Source: Staphylococcus debuckii (GTDB lineage Bacteria; Bacillota; Bacilli; Staphylococcales; Staphylococcaceae). Taken from it: DNA of 64,000 bases. Where the stretch lies: positions 806,001 to 870,000 of the forward strand of contig NZ_CP033460.1 of NCBI RefSeq assembly GCF_003718735.1. The letters run 5' to 3'. Of the stretch, positions 1-8,928 are shown piece after piece; positions within the stretch are counted from its first letter, which is position 1; each line of letters starts with the position of its first letter. Both the position numbers and the translations under genes were made by a program. The notes under the pieces were generated by a model, which was not told where the DNA came from, made no database searches, and was given only the letters and a program-made list of their open reading frames with translations.

Positions 1-29
1 GCGTTCTTTATAAGAAAGCGGGTGATTCA

Positions 30-422
30 ATGAAGGTAGTTTATTTCTCATTCACAGGAAATGTAAGACGGTTTATAACAAGAACAGGCTTTGATAACAC
101 CTTAGAAATCACAAATGATAACTGTGCGGAAATACGCATAGATGAACCTTATATATTGGTCACTAGTACCATCGGATTTGGAGAAGTACCGGATGTCGTC
201 AAGACATTCTTGCAACATAACGGCACAATGATAAGAGGAGTAGTTGGAAGCGGTAATCGAAATTGGGGACAAAACTTCGCAAAAGCCAGCGATACAATAT
301 CCAGAGAATACCTCGTGCCTCTTTTAATGAAATTTGAAGTACAAGGAACACAAAAAGACGTTGAAGAGTTTAAAGATAAGGTGGGGCATTTTTATGAAGA
401 CAATGAACGAAAAGCAATATAA
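30..422 (+). CDS. nrdI: NrdI flavodoxin-like protein of class Ib ribonucleotide reductase
   Basis: Small flavodoxin-like FMN protein that supplies the oxidant used to assemble the dimanganese-tyrosyl cofactor in NrdF. The 130-residue protein opens with the flavodoxin strand and phosphate loop ([13 protein letters not shown]) and carries the family segment [14 protein letters not shown] near residues 44-57, followed by the [11 protein letters not shown] flavin loop. The length is normal for the family. It is the first gene of nrdI-nrdE-nrdF, and its end overlaps nrdE by 29 bases, which suggests translational coupling. Only 29 bases lie upstream in the window, so its promoter is outside. The start has a modest GGGTGA ribosome-binding site. 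Confidence 0.95.
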   Translation: MKVVYFSFTGNVRRFITRTGFDNTLEITNDNCAEIRIDEPYILVTSTIGFGEVPDVVKTFLQHNGTMIRGVVGSGNRNWGQNFAKASDTISREYLVPLLMKFEVQGTQKDVEEFKDKVGHFYEDNERKAI

Positions 423-2499
423 TCATATTGAATTAAATAATGAGGTAACAAAGCGTAAAGAAGACGGCTTTTTCAGTTTGGAAAAAGACCAAGAAGCGCT
501 AGAAGTTTATCTTGAAGAGATTAAAGATCATACTATTTATTTCGATAGTGAAATTGAGCGTTTGCACTATCTTGTCGACAATGATTTCTATGTAGATGTT
601 TTTGCACAATACAGCGAGGAAGATTTGAAAGAATTAACTGATTTTGCGCGCAGTATACCATTCAAATTTGCCAGCTATATGTCTGCAAGTAAATTTTTCA
701 AAGACTATGCACTTAAAACTAACGATAAACAACAATATTTAGAAGATTACCCGCAACACGCGACAATCGTAGCGCTTTATCTAGCAGATGGCGATAAAGC
801 ACAAGCACGTCAATTCATTTCCTCTATGATTGAACAACGCTACCAACCTGCAACACCGACATTCTTAAATGCAGGTCGTGCACGTCGAGGCGAACTTGTT
901 TCATGTTTCTTATTAGAAGTAGATGACAGCTTGAATTCAATTAACTTTATTGATTCAACAGCGAAACAATTGAGTAAAATCGGAGGCGGCGTAGCAATCA
1001 ACTTATCTAAACTACGTGCGCGCGGTGAAGCAATCAAGGGCATTAAAGGTGTAGCAAAAGGTGTATTGCCTGTTGCAAAATCATTAGAAGGCGGCTTTAG
1101 TTACGCAGATCAACTTGGTCAAAGACCAGGAGCTGGCGCAGTATATTTAAATATATTCCATTACGATGTTGAAGAATTTTTAGACACTAAAAAAGTAAAC
1201 GCAGATGAAGATATCCGCTTATCAACGATTTCTACTGGTTTAATTGTGCCTGCTAAATTCTTTGAACTTGCGAAAAAGGGCGAAGATTTCTACATGTTCG
1301 CACCACATACAGTGTATAACGAGTATGGCGTAACCTTAGATGATATTGATCTTGATAAATATTACGATGATATGGTTGCAAACCCAAATATTTTAAAACA
1401 TAAAAAAGATGCACGTGAAATGTTGAATACAATTGCACAAACACAATTGCAATCAGGATATCCTTATTTAATGTTTAAAGATAACGCAAACAAAGTTCAC
1501 GCTAATTCTAATATTGGCCAAATCAAAATGAGTAACTTATGTACTGAGATTTTCCAATTACAAGAAACATCAATCATTAATGATTATGGTATAGAAGATG
1601 AAATCAAACGTGACATTTCATGTAACTTAGGTTCATTAAATATTGTTAACGTGATGGAATCAGGCAAATTCAGAGATTCTGTGCATACAGGTATGGATGC
1701 TTTAACAGTTGTAAGTGATGAAGCTAATATTCAAAATGCTCCAGGTGTACGCAAAGCAAACAGCGAATTGCATTCAGTAGGACTTGGCGTTATGAACTTG
1801 CATGGTTACCTTGCTAAAAACCAAATTGGTTATGAATCTGAAGAAGCAAAAGACTTTGCAAATGTATTCTTTATGACAATGAACTATTACTCAATTGAAC
1901 GTTCAATGCAAACAGCTAAAGAACGTGGCGAAGCTTATCAAGATTTCGATAAATCTGATTATGCGAGTGGCAAGTATTTTGAAAAGTACACTCAAGCTGA
2001 CATTGTTCCTGAGTATGAAAAAGTCAAAGCACTATTTGAAGGCCTAGAAATTCCAACAGCTGAAGATTGGAAAGCACTTGAAGAAGATGTTAAGGAATAT
2101 GGTTTATATCATGCATATCGTTTAGCAATAGCGCCTACACAAAGTATTTCTTATGTGCAGAATGCAACAAGTTCAGTAATGCCGATTGTAGATCAAATTG
2201 AACGTCGTACTTATGGCAACTCAGAAACATTCTATCCAATGCCATTCTTATCTCCTAAAACAATGTGGTACTATAAATCAGCATTTAACACTGATCAAAT
2301 GCGTTTAATTGATTTAGTAGCTACAATTCAACAACACGTTGACCAAGGGATTTCAACAATCCTATATGTGAACTCAGAAATCTCAACACGTGAATTATCA
2401 CGCCTATATGTTTATGCACATCATAAAGGATTGAAATCTCTTTATTATACACGTAATAAATTATTGAGCGTAGATGAATGTACAAGTTGTGCAATTTAA
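394..2499 (+). CDS. nrdE: Class Ib ribonucleoside-diphosphate reductase, large subunit
   Basis: Catalytic alpha subunit that reduces ribonucleoside diphosphates to deoxyribonucleotides. A longer frame opens at 334, but I chose 394 because AAGGTGGGG sits just before it and it gives 701 residues, the usual NrdE length. Key cysteines by family logic are Cys171 ([10 protein letters not shown]) and Cys410 (SCNLGSLN) as the active-site redox pair, Cys383 (LCTEIFQ) as the thiyl radical site, and Cys696/Cys699 in the C-terminal tail (CTSCAI) that passes electrons from the NrdH-type partner. Spacing of the three active-site cysteines follows class I enzymes. No NrdH gene is seen in the window. Confidence 0.97.
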   Translation: MKTMNEKQYNHIELNNEVTKRKEDGFFSLEKDQEALEVYLEEIKDHTIYFDSEIERLHYLVDNDFYVDVFAQYSEEDLKELTDFARSIPFKFASYMSASKFFKDYALKTNDKQQYLEDYPQHATIVALYLADGDKAQARQFISSMIEQRYQPATPTFLNAGRARRGELVSCFLLEVDDSLNSINFIDSTAKQLSKIGGGVAINLSKLRARGEAIKGIKGVAKGVLPVAKSLEGGFSYADQLGQRPGAGAVYLNIFHYDVEEFLDTKKVNADEDIRLSTISTGLIVPAKFFELAKKGEDFYMFAPHTVYNEYGVTLDDIDLDKYYDDMVANPNILKHKKDAREMLNTIAQTQLQSGYPYLMFKDNANKVHANSNIGQIKMSNLCTEIFQLQETSIINDYGIEDEIKRDISCNLGSLNIVNVMESGKFRDSVHTGMDALTVVSDEANIQNAPGVRKANSELHSVGLGVMNLHGYLAKNQIGYESEEAKDFANVFFMTMNYYSIERSMQTAKERGEAYQDFDKSDYASGKYFEKYTQADIVPEYEKVKALFEGLEIPTAEDWKALEEDVKEYGLYHAYRLAIAPTQSISYVQNATSSVMPIVDQIERRTYGNSETFYPMPFLSPKTMWYYKSAFNTDQMRLIDLVATIQQHVDQGISTILYVNSEISTRELSRLYVYAHHKGLKSLYYTRNKLLSVDECTSCAI

Positions 2500-2538
2500 C
2501 AAATTAACTTAAAAATTAGAGCTGACAATTATTAAATC

Positions 2539-2580
2539 GGGACGACTTTACACAATGACAGTATGTGTGTAAGTGGTCCC
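2539..2580 (+). other. Hairpin in the nrdE-nrdF gap
   Basis: The 138-base gap between nrdE and nrdF holds an imperfect inverted repeat. The left arm at 2539-2554 begins GGGAC and runs into CTTTACACA; the right arm at 2564-2580 is TGTGTGTAAGTGGTCCC. No good T run follows, so it looks more like an RNA processing or stability element, or a weak attenuator that sets the NrdE:NrdF ratio, than a full terminator. Confidence 0.5.
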
Positions 2581-2637
2581 TCCTTTAAGCACTTGACGAT
2601 AAACTAAAATTAAATGAAGAATGGAGAATGCACATTG

Positions 2638-3615
2638 ATGATCGCTGTCAATTGGAACACGCAGGAAGACATGACTAATATGTTTTGGCGACAAAACATT
2701 TCCCAAATGTGGGTAGAAACAGAATTTAAAGTCTCTAAAGATATTGCAAGTTGGAAAACTTTAACACCTGAGGAACAAGATACATTTAAAAAAGCATTGG
2801 CAGGTCTAACTGGTTTAGATACACATCAAGCTGATGATGGAATGCCATTAATTATGCTTCACACTAAAGATTTGCGTAAAAAAGCAGTTTATTCCTTTAT
2901 GGCAATGATGGAACAAATTCACGCTAAAAGTTACTCTCATATTTTCACAACATTACTACCCTCTAGTGAAACAAACTATTTACTAGATACATGGGTATTA
3001 GAAGAACCGCATCTAAAATATAAATCAGATAAAATCGTTGGTAATTATCATAAACTTTGGGGAAAAGAAGCTTCAATTTATGATCAATATATTGCACGTG
3101 TCTCTAGTGTATTCTTAGAAACATTCTTATTTTATTCTGGTTTCTATTATCCTTTATATCTTGCTGGGCAAGGACGCATGACAACATCAGGTGAAATTAT
3201 CCGTAAAATTCTACTTGATGAATCGATTCACGGTGTATTTACAGGCCTAGATGCGCAACATCTACGTAATGAACTTTCTGAGAATGAAAAGCAACGTGCT
3301 GATCAACACATGTATAAACTTTTAGAAGAATTATACAAAAACGAAGTATCTTATACTCATAAACTATATGATGATATCGGATTAACAGAGGACGTCTTAA
3401 ATTACGTACGTTACAATGGAAATAAGGCACTTTCAAACTTAGGATTCGAGCCTTACTTTGAAGAGCGTGAATTCAATCCGATTATCGAAAATGCATTAGA
3501 CACTTCAACGAAAAACCATGACTTCTTCTCGGTTAAAGGTGATGGTTATACACTAGCTTTAAATGTCGAGGCTTTACAAGATGAAGATTTTATTTTTGAT
3601 GATGAAGAAAAATAA
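2638..3615 (+). CDS. nrdF: Class Ib ribonucleoside-diphosphate reductase, small subunit
   Basis: Beta subunit that holds the dimetal site and tyrosyl radical used by NrdE. The frame is open from 2614, but the ATG at 2638 is preceded by GGAG and gives the family N terminus MIAVNWNTQEDM and 325 residues. Metal and radical residues fit the class Ib pattern: Asp61, Glu92, His95 and Tyr99 (motif MEQIHAKSYSHIF), with later ligands in the ILLDESIHG segment. It is the last gene of the nrd operon and is followed by a strong terminator. Close to identical family motifs throughout; no defect seen. Confidence 0.97.
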   Translation: MIAVNWNTQEDMTNMFWRQNISQMWVETEFKVSKDIASWKTLTPEEQDTFKKALAGLTGLDTHQADDGMPLIMLHTKDLRKKAVYSFMAMMEQIHAKSYSHIFTTLLPSSETNYLLDTWVLEEPHLKYKSDKIVGNYHKLWGKEASIYDQYIARVSSVFLETFLFYSGFYYPLYLAGQGRMTTSGEIIRKILLDESIHGVFTGLDAQHLRNELSENEKQRADQHMYKLLEELYKNEVSYTHKLYDDIGLTEDVLNYVRYNGNKALSNLGFEPYFEEREFNPIIENALDTSTKNHDFFSVKGDGYTLALNVEALQDEDFIFDDEEK

Positions 3616-3630
3616 ATAATAACAAAGAGA

Positions 3631-3678
3631 GCGTTGAATCTTGCTGTTGCTTAGCAGTTAAGATTCAGCGCTTTTTTA
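3631..3678 (+). terminator. Intrinsic terminator of the nrd operon
   Basis: The stem GCGTTGAATCTT pairs with AAGATTCAGCGC (one G-U pair) and is followed by a run of six T. It lies 15 bases after the nrdF stop. The sstD remnant begins only about 12 bases further on. Confidence 0.85.
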
Positions 3679-3689
3679 ATAGAGTAATT

Positions 3690-3896
3690 AAAATTGTTTT
3701 ACTCATGGACCGTGGTCAATTAATGACTGGTAAATCTAGTGATAAACAATTGCTGAAAAATGATGTTATCAAAAATGTAAAAGCAATAAAAGATAATAAA
3801 GTTTATGAGCTTGATCCGAAATTATGGTTCTACGCTTCAGGTTCAACTGCTACAACAATCAGAGAAATCGATGAATTAGAAAAGGTTGTTAAATAA
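3690..3896 (+). pseudogene. C-terminal remnant of a second sstD-like siderophore-binding lipoprotein gene
   Basis: The 63 codons from the ATG at 3705 match the last 63 residues of the intact sstD at 7071-8099 at about 45 positions (for example NDVIKNVKAIKD, LDPKLW and ASGST). The match starts a few codons before the ATG (IVLLMDRG here, VILAMDRG in sstD), so that ATG is an internal methionine and not a real start. There is no ribosome-binding site, signal peptide or N-terminal lobe. The similarity also continues past the stop codon: a G-rich block followed by AACTTCGAA appears after both copies. I infer a duplicated sstD from which all but the end was deleted up against the nrdF terminator. 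Confidence 0.85.
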
Positions 3897-3965
3897 AGAT
3901 TAGTTATCGAGGTTTAGGGGGATTAACTTCGAACTATTTTATGAGAATATAAAGCTGGATTTAAA

Positions 3966-4016
3966 AAATAGCTATGAAGAAATCTATCGTTTCAGATTTC
4001 CTCGTAGCTATTTTTA
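3966..4016 (+). terminator. Hairpin terminator after the sstD remnant
   Basis: A long stem, AAATAGCTATGAAGAAATCT against AGATTTCCTCGTAGCTATTT, with an eight-base loop and T-rich sequence after it. It probably ended the ancestral sst transcript and still shields the Fur-controlled promoter region downstream. The rest of 3897-4189 shows no gene. Confidence 0.7.
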
Positions 4017-4189
4017 TATATTTTCATACATATCGATATGTAATTTATTATTTCGAATTAGTTTGTAAATTCTAAGGAGTAATTTAATTAATGTGTGAGG
4101 AGTTTTTACTTTTTGAAAGTTAAAATACATGAATATTACATATTTAATCCGAAAACATGTTAGAAAAAAATTGAAAATACAAAAACCTA

Positions 4190-4217
4190 TTGCTAAAAAA
4201 TTTTTACATGATAGGAT
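4190..4217 (+). promoter_or_regulatory. Putative sstABCD promoter
   Basis: A -35-like TTGCTA at 4190-4195 and a -10-like TAGGAT at 4212-4217 are separated by 16 bases, just upstream of the Fur box. Assigned by eye; neither box is perfect. Confidence 0.45.
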
Positions 4218-4228
4218 AGATATTAAGT

Positions 4229-4247
4229 GATAATGATTATCATTTCC
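4229..4247 (+). promoter_or_regulatory. Fur box upstream of sstABCD
   Basis: GATAATGATTATCATTTCC matches the 19-base Fur consensus at 17 of 19 positions. It sits right after the putative -10, where bound Fur-Fe(II) would block transcription, so the operon should be induced by iron starvation, as is known for sst genes in S. aureus. Confidence 0.88.
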
Positions 4248-4302
4248 ACTAATAAATACATAGAGAAAATTTCATCAGATCAAGAAAGGATATAAGCAGT
4301 TT

Positions 4303-5277
4303 ATGATTATCAGGCAGCTGATGCGCGGACCTATATTATTTTTAATTTTTATCGTCTTAAGCATCTTATCTTTATTTATCGGCGTCAGCCAACTTGGATT
4401 AGCAGATATCTTTCATTTGTCTGCTGAACAACGCAACATACTATTTTCAAGCCGTGTTCCTCGGACTGTCAGCATTATTATTTCTGGAAGCTCTCTTGCT
4501 TTAGCTGGCTTAATTATGCAGCAGATGATGCAGAATAAATTTGTCAGTCCTACCACTGCAGGAACGATGGAATGGGCAAAATTAGGTATTTTAATCGCGC
4601 TCTTATTTTTCCCGCAAGCACACATTCTCGTTAAACTTATCTTTGCTATATTATTAAGCATCACAGGAACATTTTTCTTTATGAAGTTGATACAGGTTAT
4701 CCGCTTCAAAGATGTCATCTTCGTCCCGCTTCTCGGTATCATGATCGGCGGTATTATATCCAGTCTTACAACCTTTATTGCCTTGCGTACGAATGCAGTT
4801 CAAAGCATCGGCAACTGGTTGAACGGTAACTTCGCAGTCATCACTAGCGGTCGGTACGAAGTTTTATATCTCAGCATTCCTTTACTGATCGTGACTTATA
4901 TCTTTGCCAATTATTTTACGATTGCTGGTATGGGAAAAGACTTCAGTCATAATCTCGGTGTCAATTATGAACGGATTATGATGTATGGACTAGCCATCAC
5001 TGCGACAATGACTGCATTAGTTGTGGTAACTGTCGGCGCATTACCTTTTTTAGGACTAATAGTGCCTAACATTGTGTCAATTTACCGTGGCGATCATCTA
5101 AAGCACGCTTTACCACATACCGCTTTACTCGGTGCAATCTTCGTGCTCTTTTCTGATATCATCGGGCGATTGATTGTCTATCCTTACGAAATCAACATCG
5201 GACTTACATTAGGAGTCTTCGGTACTTTTATTTTCTTAGCCATGTTGTTGAAAGGAAGCCGCAACTATGAAAGCTAA
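4303..5277 (+). CDS. sstA: Catechol-siderophore ABC importer, permease SstA
   Basis: FecCD-family membrane permease, 324 residues, with about nine hydrophobic segments and the family hallmarks VPRTVSIIISGSSLALAGLIMQ near the N terminus and GALPFLGLIVPNI near residue 250. It pairs with SstB to form the membrane channel of an importer for ferric catecholate/catecholamine complexes. AAGAAAGGA lies about 11 bases before the start. The 3' end overlaps sstB by 11 bases. First gene of the Fur-controlled operon, in the same place next to nrdF as in S. aureus. Confidence 0.92.
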   Translation: MIIRQLMRGPILFLIFIVLSILSLFIGVSQLGLADIFHLSAEQRNILFSSRVPRTVSIIISGSSLALAGLIMQQMMQNKFVSPTTAGTMEWAKLGILIALLFFPQAHILVKLIFAILLSITGTFFFMKLIQVIRFKDVIFVPLLGIMIGGIISSLTTFIALRTNAVQSIGNWLNGNFAVITSGRYEVLYLSIPLLIVTYIFANYFTIAGMGKDFSHNLGVNYERIMMYGLAITATMTALVVVTVGALPFLGLIVPNIVSIYRGDHLKHALPHTALLGAIFVLFSDIIGRLIVYPYEINIGLTLGVFGTFIFLAMLLKGSRNYES

Positions 5278-6229
5278 TCATCTGACAACTAAATTACTTA
5301 TACTTATAACAATTACTATAATCACAGGCGTCCTTTATTTGTTTCTCGGCATTGATTGGGATATTTTAGAATATCAACTCCAAAGCCGGGTCCGTAAATT
5401 GATTTTAATGTTGCTGGTAGGGGGAGCTATCGGCACCTCGGTTATTATTTTTCAAGCGATTACGGTCAATCGATTACTGACACCTTCCATGATGGGTCTA
5501 GACGCAGTGTACATGTTTGTCAAAGTGCTGCTTATCTTTGTCTTCGGAGTCCAGTCGATTGCGGTTACCAATCTCTATTTGAACTTCGCGCTGACTTTAG
5601 TAGCTATGATATTATTCGCACTTTTATTGTTCCAAGTAATTTTCAAATACGGAAACTTTTCAGTGTATTTTATTTTATTAATCGGTGTGATTCTTGGAAC
5701 TTTCTTCCGCAGTATCACAGGGTTTATAGAGCTAGTCATCAATCCTGAAGAATTCTTAGCCGTCCAAAGTTCAATGTTTGCGAACTTCAATGCTTCTAAT
5801 GAAAAATTAGTAGCGGTCTGTGGGGTAGTACTGGTTGCATTAATTATTGTTACAATTATCATCTTGCCTTATTTGGATGTTTTACTATTAGGCAAAGCAC
5901 AAGCCATCAACCTTGGTGTCAATTACACCAGAGTAACACGCTTATTGATGATAATGGTAGCGGTATTGACAGCTATTGCCACAGCTTTAGTAGGACCGAT
6001 TACCTTCTTAGGTTTGTTAACGGTCAATGTAGCACATGAAATTATGAAGACTTACGAACATAAATTTTTATTGCCGGCCACGATTTTATTAAGTTGGATC
6101 AGTTTGTTCTCAGCCGAATGGATCGTAGAACATCTCTTTGAAGCTACAACTGAAGTCAGCATTTTAATTAATCTCGTCGGCGGTACGTACTTTATTTATC
6201 TATTAATCAGTAGGAGGAACGCGCAATGA
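5267..6229 (+). CDS. sstB: Catechol-siderophore ABC importer, permease SstB
   Basis: Second FecCD-family permease (320 residues), multi-spanning, with the conserved GPITFLGLLTVNVAHE block near residue 245 that contacts the ATPase. It overlaps sstA at its start and sstC at its stop (ATGA overlap), so the three genes are probably translated as a unit. The start codon follows GAAAGGAAG. Substrate inferred from the adjacent SstD and from S. aureus; it is not shown by this protein alone. Confidence 0.92.
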   Translation: MKANHLTTKLLILITITIITGVLYLFLGIDWDILEYQLQSRVRKLILMLLVGGAIGTSVIIFQAITVNRLLTPSMMGLDAVYMFVKVLLIFVFGVQSIAVTNLYLNFALTLVAMILFALLLFQVIFKYGNFSVYFILLIGVILGTFFRSITGFIELVINPEEFLAVQSSMFANFNASNEKLVAVCGVVLVALIIVTIIILPYLDVLLLGKAQAINLGVNYTRVTRLLMIMVAVLTAIATALVGPITFLGLLTVNVAHEIMKTYEHKFLLPATILLSWISLFSAEWIVEHLFEATTEVSILINLVGGTYFIYLLISRRNAQ

Positions 6230-6984
6230 TCAGTGTTGAAAACTTGAATAAATCAATTCAAGACAAGCCTATATTACAATCGATTGATGTGACGATACAA
6301 AAGGGACGATTGACTTCTTTAATTGGACCGAATGGGGCCGGAAAAAGTACTTTGTTATCTGCTATCAGTCGGTTGATTGATATAGACTCCGGTCAAATCA
6401 AACTGGAAGAAGAGTCGCTTGAGAATTTCAAAAGTAATGAAATTGCGAAGAAGCTTTCAGTATTAAAGCAAACCAATCATACCGAACTTAATATTACGGT
6501 AGAGCAACTTGTCGCGTTCGGTCGTTTTCCTTATTCAAAAGGACGCCTTACTAAAACAGATAAAGAAAAAATTAATGAAGCTTTAGATTTATTGCAATTA
6601 CAAGAAATTAAAGACCGTAATTTGAAAACATTATCTGGTGGACAAAGACAACGTGCTTATATTGCGATGACTATCGCACAAGATACAGAATATATTTTAC
6701 TTGATGAGCCTTTAAATAATTTAGATATGAAATATTCTGTGCAAATTATGAAGACTTTACGTCAATTAACACGCGAAGTCGGTAAAACGATTATTATCGT
6801 ACTTCATGATATTAACTTTGCATCTTGCTACTCAGATGATGTAATTGCGATGAAAGATGGCCAATTGATTAAGGCAGCTCATAGAGATCAAGTTATCCAA
6901 CCTGAAACTTTGAAGTGTTTATACGATATGGATGTACAAATTGAGTCCGTCAATGGACAAAGAATCTGTCTTTATTATGATTAA
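6226..6984 (+). CDS. sstC: Catechol-siderophore ABC importer, ATPase SstC
   Basis: ABC ATPase of 252 residues that drives the SstAB permease. Walker A GPNGAGKST is near residues 35-43, the ABC signature LSGGQRQRAYIAM near 137-149, Walker B YILLDEPLNNLD just after it and the switch histidine in IVLHDINFA. The start has a very strong AGGAGG site inside the end of sstB. All catalytic motifs are intact. Confidence 0.94.
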   Translation: MISVENLNKSIQDKPILQSIDVTIQKGRLTSLIGPNGAGKSTLLSAISRLIDIDSGQIKLEEESLENFKSNEIAKKLSVLKQTNHTELNITVEQLVAFGRFPYSKGRLTKTDKEKINEALDLLQLQEIKDRNLKTLSGGQRQRAYIAMTIAQDTEYILLDEPLNNLDMKYSVQIMKTLRQLTREVGKTIIIVLHDINFASCYSDDVIAMKDGQLIKAAHRDQVIQPETLKCLYDMDVQIESVNGQRICLYYD

Positions 6985-7070
6985 ACCGACAACTTTGAGA
7001 GGGTGATGCTGAATTTTTCGTGGCAATATAAGGTGGGAACGATAGACATTTTAGGAGGAAAAGGGAAAAA

Positions 7071-8099
7071 ATGAAGAAACTAGGCTTATTTTTATTAATT
7101 AGTATTATGTTTTTATTTGCAGCATGCGGCAATGACAGTTCATCTAAAGATGAATCTAAAAAAGGCGAGTCAGAGAACAAAACAGTTAAGATTGAAAATG
7201 ATTATGAATTAAGTGGTAAAGATCCAAAAGGCAGTGATTCTAAGCAAGTAAAAGATACTGTTGAAGTACCAGTGAATCCTAAAAATGCGATTGTCTTAGA
7301 TTATGGTGCATTAGATACATTAAAAGAATTAGGAGTTGCTGATAAAGTAAAAGGTATGCCTAAAGGCGAAAACGATAGCTCTTTACCTGATTTCTTAAAA
7401 GATTTTAAAGATGATAAATACATCAACACAGGATCTTTAAAAGAAGTAAACTTTGATAAAGTAGCACAAGCTAAACCAGAAGTTATCTTTATTTCTGGCA
7501 GAACAGCTAACCAAAAAAATATTGATGAATTCAAAAAAGCAGCACCAAAAGCTAAAGTTGTTTATGTAGGTGCTGACGATAAAGACTATGTTAAATCAAT
7601 GAAGAAAAACACTGAAAACTTAGGTAAAATCTACGATAAAGAAGATAAAGCCAAATCATTGAATAAAGATTTAGATGATAAAATTGCTGACATGAAAGAT
7701 AAAACTAAAAAATTCGATAAATCAGTAATGTACTTGCTTGTAAACGAAGGTGAACTTTCAACATATGGTCCTAAAGAACGTTTCGGTAGCCTTGTATATT
7801 CTACTTTAGGTTTCAAACCAGCAGACAAAGACATTAAAGCAGGTCCACATGGCCAAAACGTTACTAACGAATATATCAACGAAAAAAATCCTGATGTTAT
7901 CTTAGCAATGGACCGCGGCCAAGCTATCGGCGAAAAATCTACTGCTAAACAAACATTAGGCAACGATGTCATCAAAAATGTTAAAGCAATCAAAGATGAC
8001 AAAGTTTATAATCTTGATCCAAAATTATGGTACTTTGCATCAGGTTCAACTACAACAACTATGAAACAAATTGATGAGTTGAAAGAAGTTGTAAAATAA
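7071..8099 (+). CDS. sstD: Catechol-siderophore-binding lipoprotein SstD
   Basis: Iron-siderophore receptor of 342 residues anchored to the outer face of the membrane. The signal peptide ends in the lipobox FAAC (Cys19); Phe at -3 is slightly unusual. A short acidic linker follows, then a FeuA/FepB-type class III binding fold: ALDTLKELGVADKVKGMP opens the first lobe and LWYFASGSTTTTMKQIDEL ends the second. It is close in sequence to S. aureus SstD. AGGAGGAAAAGGG precedes the start. It lies 86 bases after sstC, which may allow separate expression. A degraded second copy lies at 3690-3896. Confidence 0.93.
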   Translation: MKKLGLFLLISIMFLFAACGNDSSSKDESKKGESENKTVKIENDYELSGKDPKGSDSKQVKDTVEVPVNPKNAIVLDYGALDTLKELGVADKVKGMPKGENDSSLPDFLKDFKDDKYINTGSLKEVNFDKVAQAKPEVIFISGRTANQKNIDEFKKAAPKAKVVYVGADDKDYVKSMKKNTENLGKIYDKEDKAKSLNKDLDDKIADMKDKTKKFDKSVMYLLVNEGELSTYGPKERFGSLVYSTLGFKPADKDIKAGPHGQNVTNEYINEKNPDVILAMDRGQAIGEKSTAKQTLGNDVIKNVKAIKDDKVYNLDPKLWYFASGSTTTTMKQIDELKEVVK

Positions 8100-8148
8100 A
8101 CTTGAAGTTAAAAGGAGTTTGGATGGGGGTACAAACTTCGAAAAAATG

Positions 8149-8192
8149 CACCAACTTTCTAATTAAAGAGAAAGTTGGTGTATTTTATTTTT
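8149..8192 (+). terminator. Terminator of sstABCD
   Basis: Perfect 12-base stem CACCAACTTTCT / AGAAAGTTGGTG with an eight-base loop, followed by TATTTTATTTTTTAT. Confidence 0.9.
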
Positions 8193-8270
8193 TATGACGA
8201 GATTTGAGAATCGTAAATTTCTTGAGTGTGGTTGAATGAGCAGGAGTTAACTGGATGTGAGTTGGGGTGG

Positions 8271-8393
8271 CGGATATATCGGCCAAGAATGAGGTGAACG
8301 TGTCCAATAAACGAATATATCGGCCAAGATTCGAGCCAACATGTCCAATAAACGGATATATGGGCCAAGATTCGAGCCAACGTGTCCAATAAA
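8271..8393. repeat. Three 41-bp tandem repeats between sstD and the CHY-finger gene
   Basis: Units start at 8271, 8312 and 8353. Each reads CGGATATATCGGCCAAG, then GATTCGAGCCAAC, then a conserved GTGTCCAATAAA end. Units 2 and 3 are nearly identical; unit 1 diverges in the middle (AATGAGGTGAAC). The array is flanked by an imperfect inverted repeat: AGTTAACTGGATG with GGTGGCGGA on the left (8245-8273) and TTCCGCCATCCCAGTCAACT on the right (8414-8433). The stretch is richer in GC than its surroundings. I see no gene in 8193-8530. Confidence 0.9.
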
Positions 8394-8530
8394 CGCAACA
8401 TACCTCCCCGACCTTCCGCCATCCCAGTCAACTTTACCGAGTCAAGGCGCCGAAATACTTTTCCCAAATTCCAATTCAACTAACTAAAACTAAATCAACC
8501 AATAATAAAATATCATCTTCAAAAATTCAC

Positions 8531-8569
8531 AAAACTAAAAGCTGAAACAACATCGAAGTCATTTCAGCT
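8531..8569 (-). terminator. Terminator of the murB-CHY finger operon
   Basis: Stem AGCTGAAA / TTTCAGCT (8540-8569). Read on the minus strand it is followed by TTTTAGTTTTG. It lies just downstream of the CHY-finger stop codon. Confidence 0.7.
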
Positions 8570-8579
8570 ATACTAGATT

Positions 8580-8918
8580 TCATAAAGTAAAATAATAAGG
8601 ATAATGTGCCTCACATCTTGGATTAAAGGTTGCACCGCAATTGGGGCACTTATCAGTATTCACATATTCGCGAATAGTCATCTCATATTTACAGAAGCCG
8701 CACATCACCGCTAAGACATCTTGTTCATCCTTGGACCAAGGGATGGGTTCATGATCTTCACATTCATTATGGCAATAAATACAAGCGTAATACTTATCAC
8801 AACATTTAAAGCGCATGGCTACTACATCAAGTGGCGTGTGATAGTGGCTGCAGCGTGTTTCGTCATCTAAATCTATTCCATGTACGATAGGAATGTCGTT
8901 ATTATCATATTCCGTCAT
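8580..8918 (-). CDS. CHY-type zinc-finger protein
   Basis: A 112-residue cytoplasmic protein rich in Cys/His. It has the CHY-finger signature: TRCSHYHTPLDVVAMRFKCC, then YYACIYCHNECEDH, then VMCGFCKYEM and KCPNCGATFNPRCEAHY. This should bind several zinc ions. The family includes yeast Hot13 (zinc/redox function in mitochondria), but no firm role is known in bacteria. It starts 10 bases after murB and has its own AAGGATG site inside the murB 3' end, so it is very likely cotranscribed with murB. Confidence 0.85.
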   Translation of the reverse strand: MTEYDNNDIPIVHGIDLDDETRCSHYHTPLDVVAMRFKCCDKYYACIYCHNECEDHEPIPWSKDEQDVLAVMCGFCKYEMTIREYVNTDKCPNCGATFNPRCEAHYPYYFTL

Positions 8919-8928
8919 AACTGCATCC

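Noticed and set aside
4190..4302. A riboswitch ahead of sstA
   Set aside because: The leader is short and is explained by a promoter and a Fur box; no known riboswitch fold is apparent.
8192..8479. 95-codon minus-strand frame across the 41-bp repeat array
   Set aside because: It is open only because the 41-bp units recur with few stops; the product has repeated YWTCWLESWPIYS-like segments, no proper ribosome-binding site and lies past the sstD terminator.
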